From an uncultured Oscillospiraceae bacterium (lineage in GTDB: Bacteria > Bacillota > Clostridia > Oscillospirales > Oscillospiraceae): a DNA stretch of 39,714 nucleotides. This document shows, piece after piece, positions 8,885 through 17,093 of the stretch (position 1 is its first letter; every line of letters begins with the position of its first letter). The stretch is taken from positions 1-39,714 of the forward strand of contig CALWON010000012.1 of assembly GCA_944383165.1 (NCBI GenBank). The letters are read 5' to 3'. The translations under genes were made by a program, and so were the position numbers. Under the pieces are notes generated by a model. It saw only the letters and a program-made list of their open reading frames with translations. It was not told where the DNA came from and did no database searches.

Positions 8885-10255
8885 TTATAGGTGCAAAAGA
8901 TTTGTTGCTATGAAGAAATAAATCAAAAGGGACATGGCATCTACAATCGTTGTAATAAAAGGGGAAGCCATCACAGCTGGGTCAATCCCTATTTTTTCTG
9001 CTGCCATAGGCAATGTGCAACCCACCACTTTGGCACACAGCACTGTAAACACCAGTGTGAGGCAAACCACCAGTGCAACCATAGGGGTCACTTCCTCATT
9101 CCCCATCAACCAACGATCCACCAACATCATTTTTATAAAATTTGCCACCGCCAGACAGACACCGCATAGCACTGCCACTCGAATTTCTTTCCACACCACA
9201 GATAACATATCTGAAAATTCCACTTCATCCAACGACAGAGCACGAATAATGGCCACAGAAGATTGGGAACCAGAATTTCCTCCCGTCCCTGACAGCATAG
9301 GAATAAATGAAGTGAGAACCACACAGGCTGCCAGTGCTCCTTCAAAACTGGTAATGATAATGCCTGTAAAAGTTGCGGATAGCATCAACAACAACAACCA
9401 TGGAATCCTTGCCCGCCATGTTTCCAGTACACCCGTTTTCAAATATGGCTTGTCGCTAGGCAAAATAGCTGCCATTTTTTCAAAGTCTTCTGTTGTCTCA
9501 TCTTCAATAACGTCCATGGCATCATCAAAGGTCACAATTCCAACGAGACGGTTTTCTGCATCCACCACTGGCAGAGCAGACAGGGCATACTTATTGAGCG
9601 TCTGTGCCACATCCTCCTTATCCTCATGGGTGTTGACCGACAGCACATTGGTCTCCATAATATCCCGAATCCGTGTCTCATAGCTGGACAGGAGCATCCG
9701 CCGCACCGTCACAACCCCCAACAAAATTCTCCGCTGGGTCACATAGCAAGTATAAATGGTCTCTTTGTCCATGCCTACCTTGCGAATGCGGGCAAAGGAT
9801 TCCTCCACTGTGGCATTTGGGTGGAGATACACATATTCTGTGGTCATAATAGAACCTGCGGAATCCTTTGGATAGTTGAGCAGCTGGTTAATTTGACTTC
9901 TGGTTGCCGAATCACTGTTACGCAAAATACGAGAAACCACATTGGCTGGCATGTCCTCGATGACATCTACTGTATCATCCAAATAGAGCTCATCCAACAC
10001 ATCCCGCAACTCCTGATCACTGAAGGCATTGATCAACCGTTCCTGATCATCTGAATCCTCCAATTCTGTAAACACATCCGCTGCCATCTCCTTTGGCAAC
10101 AGACGAAATACAATCAACAGCTCCTCTGGTCCCAGTTCATCCAAAAACTCTGCTATATCTACCTCATTCATCCCCTCCAGTAGCTCACGCAGACGGCGAA
10201 ATTGCTTCCCCTTCACCAGTTCCAACAACAATTCCAAATCATAATTTTCGTGCAT
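8885..10255 (-). CDS. mgtE: Magnesium transporter MgtE
   Basis: This 456-aa protein is a Mg2+-selective channel of the inner membrane that closes when cytosolic Mg2+ is high. The domains are in the canonical order: a helical MgtE N domain (about 1-130, rich in acidic residues), two CBS domains (about 135-258) which bind the regulatory Mg2+ in the family, a plug helix (VIEDETTEDFEKMAA), and five membrane helices (about 285-456). The pore signature PMLSGTGGNSGSQSS and the late DPAVMASPFITTIVDAM segment are both intact. A GGGGGAAC ribosome site lies upstream. The gene has its own promoter, a leader of about 270 bases with a terminator-like hairpin, and its own terminator, so expression is probably controlled in the leader. 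Confidence 0.97.
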   Translation of the reverse strand: MHENYDLELLLELVKGKQFRRLRELLEGMNEVDIAEFLDELGPEELLIVFRLLPKEMAADVFTELEDSDDQERLINAFSDQELRDVLDELYLDDTVDVIEDMPANVVSRILRNSDSATRSQINQLLNYPKDSAGSIMTTEYVYLHPNATVEESFARIRKVGMDKETIYTCYVTQRRILLGVVTVRRMLLSSYETRIRDIMETNVLSVNTHEDKEDVAQTLNKYALSALPVVDAENRLVGIVTFDDAMDVIEDETTEDFEKMAAILPSDKPYLKTGVLETWRARIPWLLLLMLSATFTGIIITSFEGALAACVVLTSFIPMLSGTGGNSGSQSSVAIIRALSLDEVEFSDMLSVVWKEIRVAVLCGVCLAVANFIKMMLVDRWLMGNEEVTPMVALVVCLTLVFTVLCAKVVGCTLPMAAEKIGIDPAVMASPFITTIVDAMSLLIYFFIATNLLHL

Positions 10256-10260
10256 TGTGA

Positions 10261-10524
10261 AAAGTTCCCCCTTTTTTCCATTCTAACTCACTTCAGGGGA
10301 CACAAAAGGCACAGAGTCTCTCCTCTCTGTACCTCTACCGCATACAAACCTTCAGACAGCTATAGAACGGAACCTATCGTTCCCACTCTGTCACTTCCTG
10401 TTTGTGGCAGCAGTCCTTTGCATCCCTGCTGCAACTTCGGTCTTCCATCAGATTCTACGTCCCTTCCAGATTAAGAACTTCCCTTACCCGTATAGACGGA
10501 TAAGGGAAACAGTTTTCTACATAC
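10261..10524 (-). ncRNA. Structured 5' leader RNA upstream of mgtE, class not recognised
   Basis: Between the promoter and mgtE the minus strand holds several strong hairpins. One is CCCTTA/TAAGGG with inner CCGT/ACGG (10481-10506). One is GCAGCAG/CTGCTGC (10407-10432). A nested element is closed by CAAAC/GTTTG (10345-10404), with GACAG/CTGTC inside and a GGAAC/GTTCC tip. Last is a terminator-like stem, GGTACAGAG/CTCTGTGCC (10308-10333), followed by TTTTGTG. I looked for the M-box (ykoK) magnesium riboswitch consensus and for T-box, lysine and cobalamin signatures and found none. The element fills most of the 334-base gap between ogt and mgtE. It may be a cis-regulator, or an independent small RNA that ends at the terminator. 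Confidence 0.6.
10302..10333 (-). terminator. Terminator-like hairpin at the end of the mgtE leader
   Basis: A 9-bp stem (one G-T pair) with an 8-base loop is followed on the minus strand by TTTTGTG. It lies about 45 bases before the mgtE start codon, where an attenuator would be expected. The T tract is short. Confidence 0.6.
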
Positions 10525-10530
10525 GAACTC

Positions 10531-10560
10531 AGTATAACACAATTTCCGTTTCAGATTCAA
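10531..10560 (-). promoter_or_regulatory. Promoter of the mgtE leader
   Basis: On the minus strand, TTGAAT (10555-10560) and TATACT (10531-10536) are 18 bases apart. The predicted start near 10524 gives a leader of roughly 270 bases. Confidence 0.7.
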
Positions 10561-10589
10561 GAAAAATTCATGGTGATTTTAGGTAAAAA

Positions 10590-11069
10590 CTAATGTTTCT
10601 CCTGTTCTCTGTATCGAATTCCCTCCAAGTTCAAAAGCCGTGCCTTTAATTCTAACCCACCTGCATACCCGGTCAAACTCCCATCTATCCCTAATACTCT
10701 ATGACAGGGGACAAAAACAGGCAGTGGGTTTTTTCCAATGGCTGCACCCACTGCCTGAAATGCTTTGGGTTTTCCAACAGCTGCTGCCACTTCCTTGTAG
10801 GTACACACAGTTCCATATGGAATTTTCATCAAACACTGCCATACATCTTTTTGAAATTCTGTCCCCCTAAATTGGAATGGCAATGAAAACTCTTTTCGCT
10901 CCCCTGCACAGTAGGCAAGCAGTTGTTCTTCTGCCTCCTTTAACAGTGGAGTTTCTCTGGAGATGAGACGTGGCATAGGAGTATTGGGCAGATAGAGTCG
11001 CACCAAGGCTTCCTCCTCCTGCCCTAATCCCATTTGACCAAATGGGGTATCACACAACAAAAATTCCAT
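10590..11069 (-). CDS. ogt: Methylated-DNA--protein-cysteine methyltransferase
   Basis: This suicide DNA-repair protein takes the methyl group from O6-methylguanine onto its own cysteine. The C-terminal domain is complete: FQKDVWQCLMKIPYGTVCTYKEVA, the helix-turn-helix region VGAAIGKNPLPVFV, the active-site PCHRV, and a GYAGGLELKARLLNLEG end. The length (159 aa from ATG 11069) is normal. A GTG at 11078 overlaps the upstream stop codon (GTGA), but a GGAG site 8 bases before ATG 11069 favours the shorter start. It is the second gene of an operon with the DUF3048 lipoprotein; no functional link between the two is obvious. Confidence 0.93.
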   Translation of the reverse strand: MEFLLCDTPFGQMGLGQEEEALVRLYLPNTPMPRLISRETPLLKEAEEQLLAYCAGERKEFSLPFQFRGTEFQKDVWQCLMKIPYGTVCTYKEVAAAVGKPKAFQAVGAAIGKNPLPVFVPCHRVLGIDGSLTGYAGGLELKARLLNLEGIRYREQEKH

Positions 11070-11074
11070 ATGGC

Positions 11075-12172
11075 TCACTCCGTAATAACAAGCTCTGTTC
11101 CATCATCTACTACATTCACATAGGTTTTCCCTACACCCAGTTCCAGCGGTGTCCCATCCTGTTGATAGTAGGAGAGTGGTGTGCTGTTTGTTTTTTTCGA
11201 CCATGTAATATCCTGTACAGTCCCATCACAGAAGAATTTTCCCTCCCCTGTGCCGGTGGTGCGTACATCCAGTCGCCCTGCCTCATCACCTGCAATGAGG
11301 GATACATCTGTGAACAGAACCAGCACATTTTTCACTTCCACCTGTTCTCCTGTATTTCCATCCACATAGGGCTTTCCATACTCAGAAACTTCATAGAGCC
11401 CTGTATCCTCCTGATAGGAAAAGACACCTGTTTTGTAAGTAGAAAATGGAACCTCTACCTGCACAGCCGAACTGCCCTGTGCCTGCTCATCCTCATCCAG
11501 AAAGTGGGTTGGATATTCATACCCCTCTTTATGGGTCAGTCTATAAGAATAGGTGGGCATCAGTTCAGAGATGGTCTCCCCTGTTGTAATGACACTATGT
11601 TCATAGCCCATATTTTTTCTTCTATCTTGATCTCTCCAAAAAAGCGTCCCCTCATAGGGACCATTCACACAGTCAAACGCTGCCACACCCCACTCTTTGA
11701 TGGCAGTATAAGCCCCAGGGCTGCCACCGGCGTGGAGATAAAGGGCATCATGTCCCAATGCCAGAGAGACATAATATTCTCTAGCAGAACGGACAGAGCC
11801 AATCTGTCCCACATCATCCACCGACTGAAACACTGCCATCATACGGGTAATGCCACCCTCAGCAGGGGCTTCATAAATGATATCTGCCTGTCCCACCCCA
11901 AGCTGAGGCAGTGCTTTTTTCAAATTATTGAGCATAATCGCAACAGGGCGATTGTTTGCATTGTCCTCTGCCTGTCTCTCTCCTGTCAATGGATTGAGAT
12001 AGGGCAAGACTGGTTCTGGCTCCGGCTCTGGCTCCTCCACAGGAGCTAGAACGGAGATAGTCTCCTCCTGTGAACTCTCTGATAATGCTTCTTCCTGTTT
12101 TTGGCAAGCCGTCATACTGCCTACGGTAATCATTGCACACAGCAGTGCAATCCCTCTCATTTTATTGTACAT
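11075..12172 (-). CDS. DUF3048 domain-containing lipoprotein (YerB-like)
   Basis: This 365-aa secreted lipoprotein has a short basic N-terminus, a hydrophobic stretch and a lipobox ending MTAC, so Cys would be lipidated and the protein held on the outer face of the membrane. A flexible acidic Glu-Pro linker follows (EEPEPEPEP). Two DUF3048 regions then make up the body: NRPVAIMLNNLKKALPQ, GITRMMAVFQS, IGSVRSAREYY and ALYLHAGGSP in the first, and a C-terminal region with TDVSLIAGDEAGRLDV. The biochemical role of the family is unknown. Several starts are possible; AGGAGG lies 6 bases before the second of two adjacent ATGs, giving 12172. It is the first gene of the operon with ogt and overlaps the possible ogt GTG start. 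Confidence 0.9.
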   Translation of the reverse strand: MYNKMRGIALLCAMITVGSMTACQKQEEALSESSQEETISVLAPVEEPEPEPEPVLPYLNPLTGERQAEDNANNRPVAIMLNNLKKALPQLGVGQADIIYEAPAEGGITRMMAVFQSVDDVGQIGSVRSAREYYVSLALGHDALYLHAGGSPGAYTAIKEWGVAAFDCVNGPYEGTLFWRDQDRRKNMGYEHSVITTGETISELMPTYSYRLTHKEGYEYPTHFLDEDEQAQGSSAVQVEVPFSTYKTGVFSYQEDTGLYEVSEYGKPYVDGNTGEQVEVKNVLVLFTDVSLIAGDEAGRLDVRTTGTGEGKFFCDGTVQDITWSKKTNSTPLSYYQQDGTPLELGVGKTYVNVVDDGTELVITE

Positions 12173-12204
12173 CATTGCCCTCCTCACTTGTGATAATCCC
12201 CCTT

Positions 12205-12233
12205 ATTATAGTGTAAATCGCACAGAATAACAA
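12205..12233 (-). promoter_or_regulatory. Promoter of the DUF3048-ogt operon
   Basis: On the minus strand, TTGTTA (12228-12233) and TATAAT (12205-12210) are 17 bases apart, about 33 bases before the start codon. Confidence 0.75.
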
Positions 12234-12286
12234 GTCTCTCTTCCCGCTCCTCTCTTTTATATGACAGATGGTATGGAGAATATCAC

Positions 12287-12315
12287 TTGACGGAATGACT
12301 GGAAACCCCTATACT
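12287..12315 (+). promoter_or_regulatory. Promoter of the ylmH-DUF896 operon
   Basis: TTGACG (12287-12292) and TATACT (12310-12315) are separated by exactly 17 bases. The promoter is divergent from the DUF3048 promoter in the same intergenic region. Confidence 0.8.
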
Positions 12316-12347
12316 GACAGGGAACCTCACAGAAATGAGATAGGAAT

Positions 12348-13148
12348 ATGAAATCAAAAACTGAATTGCTCGACCGCTATGGAAAAAATCCAGAGGAGCG
12401 TATCTTGTTGTCTCGGGCACTGGATAAGCTGTCTCTTGCACAGAACCACAATATACCTGCCTCCACTTCTTTTCTCTCACCCAGTGAACAGGCTGCCATT
12501 GCTGACATCCTGCCCCACTGTGGACACCCCAGGCATATTTTCTGGGGTGGGCATGGGCAGGCAGAACGGAAGGTCTGTTTTTTTCTCCCAGACTGGCAGG
12601 ATGAGGATGGAATTCTGGATGGCACAGACGACACACTGGCTGCCATAGAAACCACATTTCCCACCGATGCCACCCTGTCCCATCGAGACATGTTAGGCAG
12701 CTTGATGGGATTGGGGCTGACCCGTGAAAAGCTGGGAGACCTCTTTCTGGATTCTGGAACCTGTCAGCTCATTTTGCTGCGTGAAACTCTGCCTATTGTG
12801 TTAAGTCAATGGAACTCTGCTGGACGTTGGACTTTACAGTTACGGGAAATTCCCCTTTCTCTGCTCCATCCAAAACCACCACAAGTGAAAATCATCCGTG
12901 ATACCGTTGCCACTCTGCGGCTGGATAGTGTCCTCGCCTGCGGATTTTCCACCTCACGTGCTAAGGCATCTGATTTGATTTCTGCGGGGCGGGTCTCTGT
13001 GAACCATCGGGAGTGTGTCAAAGCAGACCGACTGGTGACACAAGGGGATGTGCTGTCCTGCCGTGGGCTTGGGAAATGTGTGGTAAAAGAAGTGTTGGGG
13101 CAGTCCAAAAAAGGTCGGATAATGCTCCTATTGGAGCGGTACATTTAA
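12348..13148 (+). CDS. ylmH: YlmH-type S4 domain RNA-binding protein
   Basis: This 266-aa protein is of the YlmH family. It has an N-terminal helical region (ELLDRYGKNPEERILLSRALD), a central RNA-recognition-like domain (LGLTREKLGDLFLDSG, then LREIPLS) and a C-terminal S4 domain (about 185-250: RLDSVLACGFSTSRAKASDLISAGRVSVNH in short form, then GDVLSCRGLGK). In the Firmicutes studied, YlmH binds the ribosome and has been tied to rescue of stalled nascent chains; in many it sits in the ylm cell-division cluster. Here it is outside that cluster, in front of a DUF896 gene. The ribosome site (TAGGAAT) is weak. Conserved residues look intact. Confidence 0.92.
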   Translation: MKSKTELLDRYGKNPEERILLSRALDKLSLAQNHNIPASTSFLSPSEQAAIADILPHCGHPRHIFWGGHGQAERKVCFFLPDWQDEDGILDGTDDTLAAIETTFPTDATLSHRDMLGSLMGLGLTREKLGDLFLDSGTCQLILLRETLPIVLSQWNSAGRWTLQLREIPLSLLHPKPPQVKIIRDTVATLRLDSVLACGFSTSRAKASDLISAGRVSVNHRECVKADRLVTQGDVLSCRGLGKCVVKEVLGQSKKGRIMLLLERYI

Positions 13149-13167
13149 AAGCTATAAGGAGTTTTGT

Positions 13168-13377
13168 ATGGAACAGTATAAAATTGACCGAATCAATGAA
13201 CTGGCACACAAAGCCAAAAGCCCAGAGGGCTTAACCCCAGAGGAAACCAAAGAGCGTGCCCTGTTGCGTCGGGAGTATATTGACAGTGTAAAGGCGAATT
13301 TGGAAGCCCAGCTCTCCAACACCTATCTGCAAAAAGAGGATGGCACCCGTATCCCATTGAAAAAGAAAGCAGAGTAG
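13168..13377 (+). CDS. DUF896 domain-containing protein (YnzC family)
   Basis: This 69-aa protein matches the DUF896/YnzC family over its full length. It has the helix pair KIDRINELAHKAKSPEGLTPEE followed by RALLRREYIDSVKANLEAQL and a short polar tail ending PLKKKAE. Family members are small cytoplasmic helical hairpins found in Firmicutes; in Bacillus one is part of the SOS-induced yneA operon, but no general function is proven. An AAGGAG site lies 7 bases before the ATG. It starts 19 bases after ylmH and should share its transcript. Confidence 0.92.
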   Translation: MEQYKIDRINELAHKAKSPEGLTPEETKERALLRREYIDSVKANLEAQLSNTYLQKEDGTRIPLKKKAE

Positions 13378-13387
13378 CTTCCCTTTG

Positions 13388-13416
13388 TTGACATGTCTTT
13401 CAATTTCTGTAATAAT
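13388..13416 (+). promoter_or_regulatory. Promoter of the DegV gene
   Basis: The -35 TTGACA (13388-13393) is followed at 16-17 bases by TAATAAT (13410-13416). It lies in the 83-base gap after the DUF896 gene, so DegV has its own promoter. Confidence 0.65.
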
Positions 13417-13460
13417 GGCACCAGCACACCATCCCATTTTGAAATAAAGGAGAGACCCAT

Positions 13461-14336
13461 ATGTCTCACATCAAATTTGTAACGGATTCTGCTGCTGACA
13501 TTCCCAAAAACAGCCGTGAGCAGTTAGGTATTCAGGTTCTACCCTTTCCCATTGCTATGGGAGTAAAAGAGTATCAGGACGGCTTTGACTTTACCCCTGA
13601 TGAATTTTATGAGATGCTCCTTGCAGCACCTAAAATTCCCACCCATGCACAACTGACCCCCTTCGTGTTTTATCAGTGTTTTGAGGCTGCCTACCGTGAA
13701 GGTACCACTGACCTGATTTACACCTCCATCAATTCTAAGGGATCTGCCACCTACCAAAACGCCCTACAAGCTAGGGATGAATTTTATGAGGAGTATCCAG
13801 ACACAACCAACACCTTCCGTATCCATATCCTGGACTCCCATAACTACACTCTCAGCTACGGCTGGGCTGTAATGGAAGGTGCCAAAATGGCACAGGCCGG
13901 AAGCAGCGTAGAAGAAATCCTGTCTTTTATGCAACATTGGATTGACCATGTACGAGTCATTTTTGCCCCATTAGATCTGCGTTTTGCAAAAAAATCCGGT
14001 CGTGTGTCTGCCGCCGCTGCATTTGTGGGGGATGCTCTGGGTCTAAAGCCCATTATGACCTTTGAAAATGGAGATTCCAAAATTCTCAACAAAGTGCGGG
14101 GTGAAAAAAATGTGATTCCTGCCCTGTTGTCTCTGTGTGAAAACAGCCGTCAGAAGGGCACACCTTATTTTGTCATCCGTGGTCAGAATCAGGAGCTAGC
14201 ACACAAAATGGAGGAAGCCTGTGCCCAGGCTTTGGGAGAAACCTCTACCATGACATACCCCATTGGTGGTGTCATTGCCATCAACGCTGGTCCCAATATC
14301 ATTGGTCTTGTCTATCTGGAAACGTCCAGTTCCTGA
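13461..14336 (+). CDS. DegV family fatty-acid-binding protein
   Basis: This 291-aa protein has the DegV fold. The N-terminal signature KFVTDSAADIP is clear, followed by LPFPIAMG, a TSQ-type lipid-contact segment (PTHAQLTP), YTSINSKGSATYQNA in place of the usual SS-LSGTY motif, and the C-terminal KPIMTFENG and GGVIAINAGPNIIGLVY. DegV proteins bind one fatty acid each; in Gram-positive bacteria those called FakB present it to the kinase FakA. No fakA lies in this window, so partnership is inferred from the family only. An AAGGAG site is 8 bases before the ATG. The gene is monocistronic with its own promoter and terminator. Confidence 0.93.
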   Translation: MSHIKFVTDSAADIPKNSREQLGIQVLPFPIAMGVKEYQDGFDFTPDEFYEMLLAAPKIPTHAQLTPFVFYQCFEAAYREGTTDLIYTSINSKGSATYQNALQARDEFYEEYPDTTNTFRIHILDSHNYTLSYGWAVMEGAKMAQAGSSVEEILSFMQHWIDHVRVIFAPLDLRFAKKSGRVSAAAAFVGDALGLKPIMTFENGDSKILNKVRGEKNVIPALLSLCENSRQKGTPYFVIRGQNQELAHKMEEACAQALGETSTMTYPIGGVIAINAGPNIIGLVYLETSSS

Positions 14337-14353
14337 GCACCTTGTACCCCATT

Positions 14354-14396
14354 GGCTCTATCCCACAGTTCTTTGAGATAGAGCCTGTTCTGTTTC
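14354..14396 (+). terminator. Terminator of the DegV gene
   Basis: GGCTCTATC (14354-14362) pairs perfectly with GATAGAGCC (14377-14385) and is followed by TGTTCTGTTT. Confidence 0.75.
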
Positions 14397-14426
14397 TATC
14401 TGCATTAGACAGAAAGGATGATTTTT

Positions 14427-15581
14427 ATGGAATCTGTTCCCTTATCCTGGTCCCAACGGGGCGCACTCTGGCTTCGTATTGGAATCCGCATTCTGCTTTT
14501 GTTATTGGCTTATTCTGCCCTAAAAATCGTGGGGCTTCCTCTGCTCTCTCTCCTTGCGCCCTTTGTGGCTGCACTGATTACAGCTGCCATTCTCCATCCA
14601 TTGGTTTTATTTCTTCACAATACCTTGAAACTTCCTCCCAAATGCTCTGCTCTTTTTATTTTATTGCTTCTGTTCGGCTTAATTGGACTGGGAATTGGGT
14701 ATCTGGTCTATATGGCTGGGTTGGAACTTTTCTCTCTGGCACAAAATTGGAATACCCTGTTATTTCGATTTCAGGCGTTTATGGAACAGCTGGAACAGGC
14801 TTCTTCCCATTTATTTACACTGGTTCCAGTGCAGTTTAATGAGTCCATTCAATCTATGATGGACAGTTTTCTCTCCTGGTTAGGCAGTGCAGTCCCTCAG
14901 ATTTTAAACCGACTGATTGACTCTACCAGTCAGGCTGCCAAGGGTATTCCCTCTTTTGGCTTGGGTGTGATTGTCTATCTCATGGCTGCCTATATGATGA
15001 CCGCCGACTATTCCAATTTACGAAGCCAGATTGCACAGCGTACCCATCATAAGTTAAGACATCTGTTTTCACAGGTACGTAACATTGCACTCTCTGCCTT
15101 TGGTGGCTATATCCGTGCAGAGCTTTTGCTGTCTGTGGGGGTCTTTTTTATCCTCCTAATCGGTTTTTTTATCACAAGCCAGCCCTATGGGCTGTTACTG
15201 GCACTGGGGCTTGCCATTTTGGATTTTATTCCTATCGTTGGAGCAGGTACTGTGATGGTCCCTTGGGCTGTCATTGCCCTTTTTATGCAGGACTATCCAA
15301 AAGCCATTGAATTGATGCTCATTTGGGGTGTCATCGCTTTATTCCGGCGAGTAGGGGAACCAAAATTTGTAGGAGACCAGACTGGGCTTTCCCCTATTGT
15401 ATCTCTCATCAGTATCTACATTGGTATGCGTCTTGCCGGCGTTTTGGGTATGGTACTTGGTCCCACTGTGATGCTTACCATCATCAACCTGTTAAAATTG
15501 GGATTATTTGAGCGCACCAGACAAGATTTAGAAACCGCTGTCTGGGATATCATGGCTATTTTACGGGGCAAGCTCCCATAA
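14427..15581 (+). CDS. AI-2E family transporter (YtvI-like membrane protein)
   Basis: This 384-aa polytopic membrane protein has the layout of the AI-2E/PerM exporter family: two or three N-terminal helices (LLLLLAYSALKIVGLPLLSLLAPFVAALI in short form), an amphipathic soluble segment (about 90-170), then a C-terminal helix bundle with FGGYIRAELLLS, LALGLAILDFIPIVGAG and a late EPKFVGDQTGLSPIVSLISIYIG. Those last motifs are the family hallmarks. In spore-formers the closest group is YtvI, a sporulation membrane protein; this window does not decide between YtvI and a general exporter. AGAAAGG lies about 9 bases before ATG 14427, so the ATG at 14418 is less likely. Confidence 0.9.
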   Translation: MESVPLSWSQRGALWLRIGIRILLLLLAYSALKIVGLPLLSLLAPFVAALITAAILHPLVLFLHNTLKLPPKCSALFILLLLFGLIGLGIGYLVYMAGLELFSLAQNWNTLLFRFQAFMEQLEQASSHLFTLVPVQFNESIQSMMDSFLSWLGSAVPQILNRLIDSTSQAAKGIPSFGLGVIVYLMAAYMMTADYSNLRSQIAQRTHHKLRHLFSQVRNIALSAFGGYIRAELLLSVGVFFILLIGFFITSQPYGLLLALGLAILDFIPIVGAGTVMVPWAVIALFMQDYPKAIELMLIWGVIALFRRVGEPKFVGDQTGLSPIVSLISIYIGMRLAGVLGMVLGPTVMLTIINLLKLGLFERTRQDLETAVWDIMAILRGKLP

Positions 15582-15631
15582 TCCAGATTCAAAGTTCGTT
15601 TTGGAAAAATTTAAAATTCCCTCTATATTTC

Positions 15632-15663
15632 TTCATGTTTTCTTCATAATTATTCGGTATACT
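15632..15663 (+). promoter_or_regulatory. htrA promoter region with an 11-bp spaced direct repeat
   Basis: A -10 TATACT is at 15658-15663, but no good -35 precedes it. In its place are two TTCAT boxes at 15632-15636 and 15643-15647, exactly 11 bp apart, with similar flanks. This spacing suits an OmpR-family response regulator bound as a dimer. Htr-type proteases are under CssRS control in Bacillus, so stress activation is a reasonable guess. Confidence 0.45.
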
Positions 15664-15718
15664 CTGTCTTGTTCAAAGGAAAAACTACCGATGCAACAGA
15701 TTGAGGAGTGATTGAAAC

Positions 15719-17080
15719 ATGGATCGCAATGAGTTCAATTTTTATAATAGTGAAAATGATGGCTATCGTGGTGGATTTGGGGATTACACTGACCCCACCC
15801 CAAACTACAATGGGGTGACACCTCCACAGCCTCAAAAACCCCGCCGCAGCATTTCCAAACGTGCCATAGCCCTGGTACTAACCTGTGCTCTGGTTGGTGG
15901 TGGTGCTGGTATTGGTGGGGCTGCCCTCTACAATGCTTCTACCCAGCCTGAAACTGTGATATATCAGGGGGAGCGTCCCCAGGTTGAAACGGTTGCCAAC
16001 AACAATAACAATCAACCTATGACTCCCGAACAGCTCTATGCTGCAAATCTGGCTTCCTGTGTTGGTATCACTGTGTCCACCACCACCAACTTCTTTGGTC
16101 AGGTCACCACCTCCGCCGCCAGCGGCTCTGGTTTTGTGTTGACCTCTGATGGTTATATTGCCACCAACTACCATGTGATTGAGGGTGCTGTCAATAACTC
16201 CGTTGATATTGAAGTTTCCTTCGCAGACAGCTCCAAATACACTGCAAAGCTGGTAGGCGGCGAGCGGGACAATGATGTAGCGGTTTTGAAAATTGAAGCT
16301 ACTGGTCTTACCCCTGTTACATTAGGTGACAGCAGCCAACTGGTGGTCGGGGAAAGCGTCTATACCATTGGCAACCCCTTGGGTGAGTTGACCTACTCTC
16401 TGACCGATGGTCTTGTCTCCGCTTTGGAACGTCTCATTACCACTTCCAGTGTGAACCCCACTACCAATCAGACAGAGACCACCACTTTGAATGTATTGCA
16501 GACCAACTGCGACATCAATCAGGGCAATTCCGGTGGTCCCCTATTTGACAGCTATGGAAATGTGGTTGGTATTGTCACTGCAAAATATACCCAGAGCAGT
16601 TCTGGTGTCTCTACCGAAGGTTTAGGCTTTGCCCTTCCCATCAACGATGTGAAGCAAATTCTGACTGACTTGATCGAACATGGCTATGTGACAGGAAAGC
16701 CTTACATGGGTGTGCAGGTGACTTCTGTTCCCGACTATGCCCAGAAATATGGCATTAGTGCAGGGGCCTTTGTGGAAAGTGTCGCTGACGGCTCTTGTGC
16801 CCAAAAGGCTGGGCTACAGTCTGGTGACATCATTATTGCTATTGATGACACTGTAATTGACTCCAGTACCGCTTTGACCGCTGCCCTTTCCACTGACTAC
16901 AAGGCAGGGGACACAGCCACTTTGAAGGTCATCCGTAATACAGAAACTTTGGAGCTGTCCATTACTTTTGATGAAAAAAATGAGCAGACAGAGGCTGCCA
17001 ATCAAATTCAGCCACAATCCAGTCAGCAGAGTACCCAGCAATCTCCAACCTATAACTGGCCCTTTGGTTTCTCTTGGTAA
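15719..17080 (+). CDS. htrA: HtrA-like membrane-anchored serine protease with PDZ domain
   Basis: This 453-aa quality-control protease acts outside the membrane. Residues 1-47 are a cytoplasmic, Asn/Asp/Pro-rich tail; about 48-72 is one membrane anchor; a low-complexity spacer with five Asn in a row follows. The trypsin-like domain has a full triad: His152 (TNYHVIEG), Asp186 (NDVAVLK) and Ser271 (QGNSGGPL). A single PDZ domain (about 330-430: GVQVTSV, AGLQSGDIIIAID) binds unfolded or C-terminal substrate tails. The end is Gln/Ser-rich. A GAGGAG site precedes the ATG. It stands alone, between the YtvI-like gene and an ABC-F gene. The direct repeat upstream suggests stress control. Confidence 0.95.
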   Translation: MDRNEFNFYNSENDGYRGGFGDYTDPTPNYNGVTPPQPQKPRRSISKRAIALVLTCALVGGGAGIGGAALYNASTQPETVIYQGERPQVETVANNNNNQPMTPEQLYAANLASCVGITVSTTTNFFGQVTTSAASGSGFVLTSDGYIATNYHVIEGAVNNSVDIEVSFADSSKYTAKLVGGERDNDVAVLKIEATGLTPVTLGDSSQLVVGESVYTIGNPLGELTYSLTDGLVSALERLITTSSVNPTTNQTETTTLNVLQTNCDINQGNSGGPLFDSYGNVVGIVTAKYTQSSSGVSTEGLGFALPINDVKQILTDLIEHGYVTGKPYMGVQVTSVPDYAQKYGISAGAFVESVADGSCAQKAGLQSGDIIIAIDDTVIDSSTALTAALSTDYKAGDTATLKVIRNTETLELSITFDEKNEQTEAANQIQPQSSQQSTQQSPTYNWPFGFSW

Positions 17081-17093
17081 TCCTACCTTCGTT

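Noticed and set aside
10256..10589. An M-box (ykoK) riboswitch upstream of mgtE
   Set aside because: Expected from the gene, but the conserved M-box core sequences were not found on either strand; only a generic structured leader is supported.
11042..12049. A 335-codon open frame on the plus strand opposite the DUF3048 gene
   Set aside because: It is an antisense shadow; the minus strand has a lipobox, family motifs, a promoter and a ribosome site.
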